A DNA stretch of 39,486 nt from Candidatus Hydrogenedentota bacterium (GTDB lineage: Bacteria > Hydrogenedentota > Hydrogenedentia > Hydrogenedentales > SLHB01). Within the stretch, counting starts at the first letter, position 1, and each line of letters starts with the position of its first letter. Below, piece after piece: positions 22,965-31,901 of this stretch. Both the position numbers and the translations under genes were made by a program. The stretch lies in assembly GCA_020849535.1 (NCBI GenBank), contig JADLGB010000085.1, forward strand, positions 1-39,486. Direction: 5' to 3'. A model generated the notes under the pieces. The model saw nothing but the letters and a program-made list of their open reading frames with translations, searched no databases and had not been told where the DNA came from.

Positions 22965-25505
22965 TTGAGCGATCAACCCACCGGAACCGCCCGAGCATCC
23001 GCGTCTCGCGGCGCGATAGTGTTGGCAGGAATCACAGTCCTCGGCGCATTGCTTCGTCTGAACGCACTGGGTCACTTCAGCATTTGGTATGACGAGGGCG
23101 CCACTTTGTATGCGGCCACATTGGTCGACCACCCTTCGCGCCTCCTTGACCCCGACTGGTGTACCGATCCGCCACTGCTCCCCCTGCTTACACGCGTTTG
23201 GTGGGATCTGGTTGCCGCCCTCGGCGACCTCGATCCTCTCACGGAACAGGCCGATTTCGTTCTCCGTTTGCTCCCGTGTGCGTTCAGCATCGCTACCATT
23301 CCGCTTGCGTACCTGCTTGCGCGCGAAGTTATTGGGAAGCCGGTGCCTGCGTTAATCGCGGCATTGCTTGTTGCCGTGTCACCTTTTCAGATCTATTACG
23401 CGCAGGAGCTGAAACCTTACTCATCGCTTACCGTCTTCGGAATCTGCGTTGTATATTCTCTGCTGCGCGCGTTACTGCGCGATCGCCCCGGCGCATGGAT
23501 TGCCATGACGTTGTTCATGGTCTTGTCCATGTATAATCACTTCTATTCGGTCTGGACAATTTTCGCCTGCAACGTGGCATTCGTCCTTGCCGCGCCACGC
23601 CGGTTGACCGTTTACACGAAGTGGTTTATCTGCCAATCGGCGGTCATTGTTTTATCTTGGCCCGCGATACGTCAAGGGCTCACGATCAATCGCATCACTG
23701 AAGAGGTCGACGTCAGTTGGTACCCGCCGCTCACCACGGACGTTGCTTTGATAACTTTCAAGAACTTCTTTGCGGGGTACACACCTGGCTTGCTGGTTCC
23801 CGCGACACTCGCGATTATGGCGGCAATCTTCGCCGTTTCCGGTATCTGGTCCCTTCGCGGCCGCTACCGGCAGTGGATAGTGAGCTGCGTTGTCGCCCTC
23901 CTGCCTGTGGTGGGCAATTCGATCTTGTGGCAAACACGCGAATTCTCCTACTACCAACACCGCCTCTTCATCCTCTCGGCCATTCTCCTGAGCATCCTCG
24001 CGGCCGCCGGAATTGCCGCCATCAAAATCCGTGGCCTGCGTTTCGCCGCACTGTCCTGCACGCTGTTGCTCACCGCCCTGTGTCTGCCTGACTACTACGC
24101 CCAACGTCTCCATCCTTCCGAACAACATCGCCTCGGCGTCCGGTACAAAGTGGACAACCGCGGCGTCGCGAGTTTGATCCGATCGGAATGGAAACCGGGC
24201 GACGCCATCGCGCATTTCAGCCATTTTTCCCTGCTTCCCATGCGATACAGGTATCTGCCCGACTTGCCACAATTCACCGTCGGTTTCACGGAGCAGGATA
24301 CGCTGGACATGATCCACAGCTTCCCTCTTCGTACCCTATGGGATAATGTTGGAGCGTTGCCGCGACGCATCGATAGCATCGCAGGCGAATCGAAGCGAAT
24401 CTGGTTGGTGGAATCCTGGTGGGAACCGGACAACCTGTTTCCTACCGCCCGACTCTATCGCACGTGGCTGGACCTGCATGCGATGCGCATCGCCCGATTT
24501 CCGTTGGACGGCGTCACGCTGTACCTGTACGACCGCCAAGCGGTAACCGATCACCACGCGCGTGCCGTGCAAGTCGCCGACGCGGGAGACGTCGCAGCGC
24601 CGTACTACCTGCGCTTCACGCCGAATCCTGCGGCCTTTTCGGGGCAGGCTTGGATCGAGAGTTTCCAAGAGACCGTCGAAACGATGGAAACCGACCCGCG
24701 CGCTGACTTTCCCATCCTGTCCGCAGGAAACGGCATCCTTGGCAGCGGCACAGATTCCTCTGGGGTGCGTCTTCGCTACGCGATCGACCGGGAAGACGAC
24801 CGCGATAAGAATGCCCTGCGCATGGCCGTGCTCACTTCACATCAAGCGATCGTGCCGCTTCAATTTGACCGGGAGTCCCCCGATTCCGATGACTGGAGGC
24901 CCATTCAGCATGGGAATCCCGACTTCAAAGGCGATATCGATGAGTTTGCCTACGCCGCCACATTACGTGCCGGCGATCCGGAAACAACGGCGTTGACCGC
25001 ATCCGCACGGCTGGCGCCTGGCCGGTACTCCGTATATGCGCGGATCTGGCGGGAAACCGGCCCCTTCAACGCAAGCAGGGCCCGGGTGCGGTTCGCCCTG
25101 GCAAGCTCGGGCGAGGCGCCAGATGGCGCGCAGATGTGGTCGCAGGAATGGGGCGTTGTTCCATTCTCGCAATCCGGACAAAGCGGATGGGCCTGGTTTC
25201 GACTGGGGACCTTTGTGCAAACCGGCTCGGCACCCGTGACTGTACGCGTAGACGCCGACAACCATGCCGGTCTCCCGCAAGCCTTCGCCGATTTGGGACG
25301 CGTCTGTTTCGTTCCCGACGCCGCCGATCCGGATTTGTACGGCTACGGCGACAACATGTGGGGCCCCTTGTCGACCGATGAGCACGGCGCACTCGTACTG
25401 GCGTCGCCGGATACAACCGGTGAGAGCGTTCGTATGGATGTCATCCTCTACGATGCGGACCACAACCGCTATCGAAGTATCGCGTTTTACAGGGATCGCC
25501 AGTAA
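22965..25505 (+). CDS. GT39-type (GT-C fold) membrane glycosyltransferase with C-terminal sandwich domain
   Basis: The 846-residue product has a membrane half (about residues 15-385) with some ten to eleven helices. Its first periplasmic loop holds the Asp-Glu pair 'SIWYDEGATLYAA' (about 41-53), the catalytic hallmark of the ArnT/PMT GT-C family that uses polyprenyl-phosphate sugars. A long extracytoplasmic part follows, ending in a beta-rich domain (about 650-846) like a carbohydrate-binding sandwich ('LAPGRYSVYARIW', 'VTVRVDADNHAG'). It starts with TTG at 22965: an in-frame stop at 22956 leaves no ATG or GTG that keeps the first helix, and GAAGAG lies about ten bases upstream. The next gene also encodes a large membrane protein, so the two may act in the same glycan pathway. 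Confidence 0.85.
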   Translation: MSDQPTGTARASASRGAIVLAGITVLGALLRLNALGHFSIWYDEGATLYAATLVDHPSRLLDPDWCTDPPLLPLLTRVWWDLVAALGDLDPLTEQADFVLRLLPCAFSIATIPLAYLLAREVIGKPVPALIAALLVAVSPFQIYYAQELKPYSSLTVFGICVVYSLLRALLRDRPGAWIAMTLFMVLSMYNHFYSVWTIFACNVAFVLAAPRRLTVYTKWFICQSAVIVLSWPAIRQGLTINRITEEVDVSWYPPLTTDVALITFKNFFAGYTPGLLVPATLAIMAAIFAVSGIWSLRGRYRQWIVSCVVALLPVVGNSILWQTREFSYYQHRLFILSAILLSILAAAGIAAIKIRGLRFAALSCTLLLTALCLPDYYAQRLHPSEQHRLGVRYKVDNRGVASLIRSEWKPGDAIAHFSHFSLLPMRYRYLPDLPQFTVGFTEQDTLDMIHSFPLRTLWDNVGALPRRIDSIAGESKRIWLVESWWEPDNLFPTARLYRTWLDLHAMRIARFPLDGVTLYLYDRQAVTDHHARAVQVADAGDVAAPYYLRFTPNPAAFSGQAWIESFQETVETMETDPRADFPILSAGNGILGSGTDSSGVRLRYAIDREDDRDKNALRMAVLTSHQAIVPLQFDRESPDSDDWRPIQHGNPDFKGDIDEFAYAATLRAGDPETTALTASARLAPGRYSVYARIWRETGPFNASRARVRFALASSGEAPDGAQMWSQEWGVVPFSQSGQSGWAWFRLGTFVQTGSAPVTVRVDADNHAGLPQAFADLGRVCFVPDAADPDLYGYGDNMWGPLSTDEHGALVLASPDTTGESVRMDVILYDADHNRYRSIAFYRDRQ

Positions 25506-25593
25506 CCGGCCGAATATACCCGATGCTTTCGATGACTTCCCGTGTGCCATCGTCGACGTTCGTTTGTTGGGCCGAAGTCCGCCGCTAGCGCTG

Positions 25594-25623
25594 TTGAAAG
25601 ACCCAAAAGGGGAACTCTATACT
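25594..25623 (+). promoter_or_regulatory. sigma70-type promoter of the second membrane protein gene
   Basis: TTGAAA (25594-25599) and TATACT (25618-25623) are 18 bases apart, each with five of six consensus bases. Transcription should start near 25630, which argues that the downstream protein begins at 25672 or 25720, not further upstream in its open frame. Confidence 0.65.
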
Positions 25624-25719
25624 CAGACGCGCGGCACCCGAAAACTCTATTGCAAGTCCGGCGCGACGTGTATGTCACGCGTCGAATTGTACGGGCCATC
25701 AGGATCACACGTTCAGCAC

Positions 25720-27378
25720 ATGTCTTCACCGTCCCGACCACGAGATCGCGCACTCATAGCAGGAGTTGCTGTCGGAGTGGCGATCCTCGTCTTTCTCGTC
25801 ACGGATATTCCCTATCGGTATGCCGACACCCACGCTCCGGAAGGCTCGCGCTTCATCGGCCAAATCGCTATGGGCGATGACATCGCGAGTTACTACTCCT
25901 TCATCTATCAAGCGGCTTCGGGGCACTGGGTCTTTCGAAACAACATGACCCACATGGACCACGATCCCGTCTTTGTGAACCTGGAGTTGCTCCTCCTGGG
26001 CCAGTGCATGGAACTCTTTGGGTGGAGTTCCCGAACGGCCTTCGACGTGTGGCGCGCCGTGGGTGCGCTGGCATTGTTCGCGGGGTTCGCTTTTCTGGTG
26101 TCGCTGGTGCTGGAATCTCGATTGCAGAAGATCGCTGCCCTGCTCATGTGTGCATTTGGCGGCGGGTTCGGCTGGATCCTTTATCTCCTATCACTTCGCG
26201 GCATCGTGGATATCAGCACCCGGTTGGGTTTGAAGAACCCCGCAATGGATCTGATCACACCCATACATGCGTTCGGGCAAGTTATGAAGAACCCGCATTT
26301 CTCCCTGCCGCATGGCGTGTTCCTGGTCTTCATAGGACTGATGGTTCTCGCAGAACGCAGCGGAAAACCTCGATGGTACTGGAGCGCGGCGATCGTCGCG
26401 GCGGTTCATGGATTGATTCGCCCGTATGACCTCATCAGCATCTGGGTCTTTCTGCCCTGCTTCATCATTTTGGAGGCCTTTCTCGCGCGATCGTGGTCCA
26501 TCCGCATGAGCTTGCTGCGGGCGCTGCCATTGATTGTCACGGCCCCGTTTCTTCTCTACTACGTGTATCTCTTCACATTTCATCCCGTCTTCAAATTCTG
26601 GGCGAGCCAGGGTGTGGCGCCCTCGATTCCGATGGTATGGCACCTGCGCGCCTTTGGATTAGCCGGCGTTCTGTGTTTGTACCGTCTCTGCCGGTACCGG
26701 AAGTACCCCCTGTCCACGTCGGGAGACCGGTTGCTGGTGATTTGGCTCCTGGCCGTCCTGTTCATGTTCCACGCGTACAAAGTCCTCCCGTTTATCCCAT
26801 ACTCTCCCCAACTGGGGATTCCCATCATATCCGCCATGATCGCCTTGGGCGCGTCCGTCTTCCCTCCCGCATCGGCAAGCCCGCGGCGCGTTGCGCCCGC
26901 AGCCGCCGTGGCTGTCTTTCTTATCGTCAACGCATTCAGCACCCCTATCTACGTGGCTCGCGCCGCACAAGACGCCGCGACAAACGACCAAAACTACATT
27001 CGCACGGCGGACCTGGACGCTATCGACTGGCTGAATGAGCGTATTCACGAGTCTGACCTGATCGTTTCCGACTATCCCACCGGAACGAAGTTGGCGCGAT
27101 TTGTCGGGGCGCGCGTGCTGCTTGGTCATTGGGCCTTGACCCCGCATCGGCAGGAGTTGTCCGCAACCGTAGACGGGTTGCTCGCCGGTGACATGGGATT
27201 CGAGGAAGCCGCGGCGTTCCTGGAAGACGTCGATGCCACGTATCTCTACGTTTCTCGCGTGGAAGGTACCGCTCCAGAAGCGTATTTCGCGTCCATCCCG
27301 GGACTGCATGCGGAATTCGAGATCGGCACTGTCGCCATCTACAGGGTCGACACCGCGAGCGGGTCACAAATGCACTGA
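25720..27378 (+). CDS. Large multi-pass membrane protein, probable GT-C-like
   Basis: The 552-residue product begins with a helix (about residues 12-32), then a first outer loop with 'MGDDIASYYSFIYQAASG' where an acidic pair sits as in GT-C glycosyltransferases. About ten further helices follow, and a C-terminal soluble region of about 130 residues ('LDAIDWLNERIHESDLIVSDY'). The resemblance to the GT-C fold is by layout only; I know no exact family. The open frame extends back to 25264 inside the previous gene, but a promoter at 25594 supports Met 25720 or Met 25672; neither has a strong ribosome-binding site. It lies downstream of the GT39 gene on the same strand. Confidence 0.72.
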   Translation: MSSPSRPRDRALIAGVAVGVAILVFLVTDIPYRYADTHAPEGSRFIGQIAMGDDIASYYSFIYQAASGHWVFRNNMTHMDHDPVFVNLELLLLGQCMELFGWSSRTAFDVWRAVGALALFAGFAFLVSLVLESRLQKIAALLMCAFGGGFGWILYLLSLRGIVDISTRLGLKNPAMDLITPIHAFGQVMKNPHFSLPHGVFLVFIGLMVLAERSGKPRWYWSAAIVAAVHGLIRPYDLISIWVFLPCFIILEAFLARSWSIRMSLLRALPLIVTAPFLLYYVYLFTFHPVFKFWASQGVAPSIPMVWHLRAFGLAGVLCLYRLCRYRKYPLSTSGDRLLVIWLLAVLFMFHAYKVLPFIPYSPQLGIPIISAMIALGASVFPPASASPRRVAPAAAVAVFLIVNAFSTPIYVARAAQDAATNDQNYIRTADLDAIDWLNERIHESDLIVSDYPTGTKLARFVGARVLLGHWALTPHRQELSATVDGLLAGDMGFEEAAAFLEDVDATYLYVSRVEGTAPEAYFASIPGLHAEFEIGTVAIYRVDTASGSQMH

Positions 27379-27406
27379 CCGATGCCCGTATCCGATCCGA
27401 TGCCGT

Positions 27407-27435
27407 TTGACTCGTCTATGACCGAGTTCTATACT
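27407..27435 (+). promoter_or_regulatory. sigma70-type promoter of the HNH-priA unit
   Basis: TTGACT (27407-27412) and TATACT (27430-27435) are 17 bases apart, each matching the consensus in five of six positions. The predicted start near 27442 gives a leader of about 100 bases before the HNH gene. Confidence 0.75.
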
Positions 27436-27543
27436 GGCTGCGCCCCTCTGTTCCTCCCGAACTGCGGGGCGGAGCGCAAATTGCCCCGAAGAAAGAGGTA
27501 TACGCATAAGGTCAGTTAGTGCAGGTTTACAGGAGTTGGCGCG

Positions 27544-28158
27544 GTGTTGGAAGGAAATGTGCTTGTTCTGAACAAGTCCTGGACGGCGGTTCATATCGCC
27601 TCCGTCCGGCGCGCCATCACCCTGCTTTACATGGGCGCGGCGCGTGCCGTGCACCCGTACGAGTACTCCCTGCACGACTTCGAAGACTGGCTGACGCTGT
27701 CTCAGGACGGGCTTGGCGGCCGCTACATCCACACGCCCAACATCCGGATTCGTGTCCCGGAAGTTATCCTGCTCACGCTCTTCAATGGTTTTATCCGCCA
27801 CGAGGTCCGTTTCTCCCGGCATAGCATCTTTGAGCGGGACAAGGGTTTGTGCCAGTATTGCGGCAGGCATTTTCCCAAGTCGCAGTTGACGCTGGATCAT
27901 GTGATTCCGCAGTCCAGGGCTGGAGAGGATTCGTGGGAGAACTTGGTGGTGGCGTGTTTGGCATGCAACGTCCGCAAGGGCAATCGTACCCCAGACGAGG
28001 CGGGCATGCCCTTGCTCAAACACCCGATCAAGCCGGCTTGGATTCCTCACTTTGGCGCCCGGATTCCCAACGATCAGCTCGAAGTGTGGCGCCGCTTCGT
28101 CGATGCCAACCGCTGGGGTTCGGCCAACTCAAAGCAGGCCGTGCAGACCGCATCCTGA
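27544..28158 (+). CDS. HNH endonuclease family protein
   Basis: The 204-residue product has an N-terminal domain beginning 'VLNKSWTAVHIASVRRAITLLY', typical of stand-alone HNH proteins of this kind. The HNH core follows: Cys103-x-x-Cys106, 'LTLDHVIPQS' with Asp118-His119, a central Asn in 'SWENLVVAC', and Cys138-x-x-Cys141-Asn with a following Lys. The four Cys should bind zinc and the His is the catalytic residue for metal-dependent DNA cutting. The GTG start (27544) lies eight bases after AGGAG (27531-27535). priA begins 46 bases later, so a role in DNA repair or restart is suggested by context only. Confidence 0.9.
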   Translation: MLEGNVLVLNKSWTAVHIASVRRAITLLYMGAARAVHPYEYSLHDFEDWLTLSQDGLGGRYIHTPNIRIRVPEVILLTLFNGFIRHEVRFSRHSIFERDKGLCQYCGRHFPKSQLTLDHVIPQSRAGEDSWENLVVACLACNVRKGNRTPDEAGMPLLKHPIKPAWIPHFGARIPNDQLEVWRRFVDANRWGSANSKQAVQTAS

Positions 28159-28204
28159 ATCCAGTGATCTCTCGCACCAGTCCGCCACTTGCCGAGTCCC
28201 AATC

Positions 28205-30658
28205 ATGAACGAGCGGGCCTTTGTAGACGTCATCTTGCCGATTCCTCTCGACCGGCCATTCACCTATGCGGTGCCCGCCGCTCTGCGCCACCGCGCGGCG
28301 GCAGGCATGCGCGCCATCGTTCCATTTCAGAAGCGCATCGAAACCGGGACTATCGTGGCGCTCGCCCCCGATTGTGCGCTGGAAAAGGTCCGCTCGATAA
28401 TCGATCTGCCGGACGAGGGCCCTCTGCTGTCTCAGGAGTTGTTGGACCTGTGCCGGTGGATCGCCGATTACTACTGCTGCTCCTGGGGCGAGGCCCTTCA
28501 CAGCGCCGTGCCCGCGGGTATCGCGGTGCGCTCCAAGATGCGGTATGCCCTGCAACTGGACCAACTCGGAGCCGGCCGCTACACGGAGCGGCAGCGCAAA
28601 GTCATCGCCGAAATCCATCGCCGGGGCCCCCTCACAGAAAAGCAATTGGCCCAGATCGCGGGCGCGACGGCGCTCAGCAATACCCTGCGCACCCTTTGTT
28701 CGCGCGGCATACTTCGTGCGGAGCCAGTGGCCGTGGATTCCGCGGTCAGCATTCAGACCGAGACCTGCGTACGCCTTATCGAAGCGGCGGTTCCGGCGGC
28801 GGCGGAGCTGGAGCGGTTGCAGCGCAGGGCCCCGAAACAGGCGGCGGTCTACCTCGATCTGCTCCACGGCGAGCCGGAGCGCGTGGCGGCGCATCTCTAC
28901 GAGAACCATGGAATCGCGGCCGCAACGCTCAAGGCGCTGGAAGAACGCGGTTTGATTGCGCGTTTCGAGCGAGAGTTCTATCGGACTCCCGAGTTCGCTC
29001 GCGACGGCCACGCGGCACGGAAACATGAACTCAATGCCGAGCAGCACCGCGCGTTTGAATCCATCATGGCCGTTGCCGGGGAGAAACGTTACCAAACGTA
29101 TCTCTTGCAGGGGATCACGGGAAGCGGAAAGACGGAGGTGTATCTGCAGGCGATCGAGGCTGTGTTGTCGCTTGGCCGGGATGCCATCATGCTGGTGCCG
29201 GAGATTTCGTTGACGCCGCAGACGGTGGGGCGTTTCAAAGCGCGCTTCAATACGGATATCGCCGTGCTTCACAGCGGACTCGGCGCGGGTGAGCGCTACG
29301 ATGAATGGCGGCGTGCACAACGTGGCGAGGTGCGCATCGTGGTGGGCGCGCGCTCCGCCATCTTTGCGCCGCTTCCCGACGTGGGCATCATCATCGTGGA
29401 CGAAGAGCATGACACGTCCTACAAGCAGGGGGATACGCCGCGCTACCACGCGCGGGACGTGGCGGTATACCGCGCCCGCATGAACCACGCCGTCTGCGTG
29501 CTCGGGTCCGCCACGCCGTCGGTGGAGTCACGCTTCAACAGTGAGCGCGGAAAGTCGACGCTGTTGACCCTGAGCCGGCGCGCCACACAGGCCGCGCTGC
29601 CCGGCGTCGAGTTGGTGGACATGCGCATCGAAACGCGGGAAACGGGCCCGAACGCCGTCCTGTCCCGCCGTCTGGAGGAAGCGGTGACCGAACGCGTTCG
29701 CGCGGGAGAGCAGGTGTTGCTTCTTCTCAATCGGAGGGGATTCGCGCCCTTCGTGCTTTGCCCACAGTGCGGTTGGGTTGCCGAGTGCCCGGACTGTAAC
29801 GTCTCGATGACGTATCATGCAAAGGGCTCGTTCCTGAGTTGCCACTATTGCGCGGGACGCTGCCAAGTGCCCCAGGTGTGCGACGCCTGTTACTTCAACC
29901 CGCTTCTCTTTCTGGGTGCTGGAACGCAAAAGATCGAAGACTATCTACTGCGCGCGTTTCCTCAGGCGCGCATTGAGCGGATGGACGCCGACACCACGTC
30001 GGGCAAGGGAGGCCACGCGCGCATTCTCGGGCGCCTGGCGCAAGGCGAGATCGACATTCTCGTGGGCACCCAGATGATCGCCAAGGGCCACGATTACCCC
30101 GGAGTCACATTGGTGGGCGTCATCAATGCCGACACGGGCCTGAGCCTTCCTGACTTTCGCGCCGCGGAGTCAACGTTCCAGTTGCTCACGCAGGTTGCGG
30201 GCCGCGCCGGGCGCGGTGAGCGCCCCGGATCGGTGTTGATTCAGACGTACCGGCCGCACCACTACGCGTTGCAGGCGGCGGCACAGCACGACTATGGCGC
30301 GTTCTACGGTAGGGAGATTCACGAACGCGAGCGCGCACTGTATCCGCCGTTTCGGCGCATGGCTAACTTGATGATCGAAAGCGAAGACCCGGAAGAAGCT
30401 GAGCGCGGGGTCGGCCTCTTGCATCGCAAGGTGCGTGACGCCATCGTGCGACTGGGGTTTCATGGCATCGAAGTCCTGGGGCCGTCCCCCGCGACCGTTC
30501 GCCGCGTCAAGAAGAAATACCGGTGGAATCTCGGGATACTGTCGAAGAGCGCGACCCGCGTCAATCAGCTTTGTAGGGCCGTGCGCACGGATTTTGAGGA
30601 ATCGGCTCCGGCGAGTGTCCACCTGAAGGTGGACCTTGATCCGTACGGAACGTATTGA
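28205..30658 (+). CDS. priA: Primosomal protein N' (replication restart helicase PriA)
   Basis: PriA recognises stalled or repaired replication forks, unwinds with 3'-5' polarity and reloads the replisome. The 817-residue product has the N-terminal fork-binding domain ('FVDVILPIPLDRPFTYAVP', residues 5-23), Walker A 'GITGSGKTE' (Lys309), the DEEH box (399-402) and the zinc-binding Cys series starting at Cys519 ('CPQCGWVAECPDC' and later 'CHYC', 'CDAC'). The helicase C domain has 'QVAGRAGRGERPGSVLIQT'. Full length and all motifs are present, so it should be active. ATG 28205 gives the standard N-terminus although no good Shine-Dalgarno is visible. Its end is seven bases from the convergent gene at 30666. 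Confidence 0.97.
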   Translation: MNERAFVDVILPIPLDRPFTYAVPAALRHRAAAGMRAIVPFQKRIETGTIVALAPDCALEKVRSIIDLPDEGPLLSQELLDLCRWIADYYCCSWGEALHSAVPAGIAVRSKMRYALQLDQLGAGRYTERQRKVIAEIHRRGPLTEKQLAQIAGATALSNTLRTLCSRGILRAEPVAVDSAVSIQTETCVRLIEAAVPAAAELERLQRRAPKQAAVYLDLLHGEPERVAAHLYENHGIAAATLKALEERGLIARFEREFYRTPEFARDGHAARKHELNAEQHRAFESIMAVAGEKRYQTYLLQGITGSGKTEVYLQAIEAVLSLGRDAIMLVPEISLTPQTVGRFKARFNTDIAVLHSGLGAGERYDEWRRAQRGEVRIVVGARSAIFAPLPDVGIIIVDEEHDTSYKQGDTPRYHARDVAVYRARMNHAVCVLGSATPSVESRFNSERGKSTLLTLSRRATQAALPGVELVDMRIETRETGPNAVLSRRLEEAVTERVRAGEQVLLLLNRRGFAPFVLCPQCGWVAECPDCNVSMTYHAKGSFLSCHYCAGRCQVPQVCDACYFNPLLFLGAGTQKIEDYLLRAFPQARIERMDADTTSGKGGHARILGRLAQGEIDILVGTQMIAKGHDYPGVTLVGVINADTGLSLPDFRAAESTFQLLTQVAGRAGRGERPGSVLIQTYRPHHYALQAAAQHDYGAFYGREIHERERALYPPFRRMANLMIESEDPEEAERGVGLLHRKVRDAIVRLGFHGIEVLGPSPATVRRVKKKYRWNLGILSKSATRVNQLCRAVRTDFEESAPASVHLKVDLDPYGTY

Positions 30659-30665
30659 GATGCCG

Positions 30666-31901
30666 CTACACGTCTGGCGGCTCGACTTCGGTATGTTCGC
30701 GCGCGGGGGCGAGGGTCGAACGCTTGGTCTCGAGGCGGTGGAGATCCAACGCCTCGTCGATCAGCTTGAAGACGCGGAGAAGACCCCGGCGGCACGTCTG
30801 CAGGGCTTTGCGCTGGTCCGCGTTGATCTCTCCCAGGTCCTCTTCGAGGAGCATCTCGAGGTACCCGGACACGGCGGATAAGGGCGAACGCATGTTCTGG
30901 GAGATGGATGTCAGGAACCCTGTCTTCAGTTTGCCCACCTGCCGCAATTCGCTGTTCAGGCGCTCCAATTGCACGTTGGCCAAGCGTGTAGCCTCTTGCA
31001 GATTCTTGCGGTCCGTCACATCGCGGATGATGGCGACGTAGTATCGCGCGTGAGCGCGGATGAACGAACGCGACACCACTTCAACGACGCGCTCTTCCCC
31101 GTCGGCACTGACGAATACTTCTTCACTCTGCATCTCGCCACGAACGCGCAAATTCGCAAATTTGTGGGATAGCGTGCCGTCGTCAAAGAGAAATGCGCGA
31201 ATCCGTTGGCCGACCAGCTTCTCGCGGGGAACGCGCAGGAACTCCGATGCCCGCGCATTGGCCTCGGCGATGAATTCATTGTCGTCATATACCAAGATGG
31301 GATCGCCCGCGCTGTTGAGAATCGTGCGGAGCATCGCTTCGGAGGAGGCTAGGGAGGCGGCCTGCCCCGCAAGGGCCTCCTCCGCTTTTCGGAGCCTATC
31401 GGAGAGTACCGCCACGAGCCATCCGGCGAAGAGTACGTACAGGACTTTGATGATGATCTCGCCGTATACGCCCGCCACCGATTCCATGATCCCTTCATAC
31501 GCGACGGCCACCGCAAAGGAAACCGCGCAAAGGATAGTGACGGCCATGACCCTCCGATAGCGCCTCTCATAGGCGCTGAAGCCGATGAGAAACGGAAAAT
31601 AGAGGAAGTACGCCGCACTTGTATCGGGTCCGGTTAGGATGAGAACAAGGAAGACCTCCAAGAAATTGATGACGAAATTGAACCGCGTGAAGAATAGACT
31701 ATGCCTTCCCGACCAGAAAACAAAGTGGACAAAAGCCTGGTGCAGCAGAACCCACGCACTGATGGTTACGATGTCCTGAACATTGCTCTTGATGAAGCCA
31801 ATACCAGCCAAGAACATCACGACAAAGTAGGTTGCGTAACGCATGCCCAATGCCATGCGCTCAATAGTGAGGGGAAGTTCGCTGCGCGTGTTATCGCTCA
31901 T
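30666..31901 (-). CDS. Membrane PAS protein with degenerate HisKA (pseudo-kinase)
   Basis: The 411-residue product has about five or six N-terminal helices (about residues 22-165), a short coiled coil, a PAS domain (about 190-300, 'ILNSAGDPILVYDDNEFIAEANARASEFL') and a dimerisation helix pair like HisKA (about 320-385). In the phosphoacceptor box, where kinases have Ser-His-Glu-Leu-Arg, it reads 'SQNMR', so the His is replaced by Gln335. There is no HATPase domain; the frame stops soon after the second helix. It cannot phosphorylate itself by the usual route and may be a sensor or partner-binding protein. Its ATG overlaps the rsmI stop by four bases (ATGA). Confidence 0.85.
   Translation of the reverse strand: MSDNTRSELPLTIERMALGMRYATYFVVMFLAGIGFIKSNVQDIVTISAWVLLHQAFVHFVFWSGRHSLFFTRFNFVINFLEVFLVLILTGPDTSAAYFLYFPFLIGFSAYERRYRRVMAVTILCAVSFAVAVAYEGIMESVAGVYGEIIIKVLYVLFAGWLVAVLSDRLRKAEEALAGQAASLASSEAMLRTILNSAGDPILVYDDNEFIAEANARASEFLRVPREKLVGQRIRAFLFDDGTLSHKFANLRVRGEMQSEEVFVSADGEERVVEVVSRSFIRAHARYYVAIIRDVTDRKNLQEATRLANVQLERLNSELRQVGKLKTGFLTSISQNMRSPLSAVSGYLEMLLEEDLGEINADQRKALQTCRRGLLRVFKLIDEALDLHRLETKRSTLAPAREHTEVEPPDV

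Noticed and set aside
28028..29488. 486-codon minus-strand open frame
   Set aside because: Antisense to priA; the translation is Arg/His-rich without domains.
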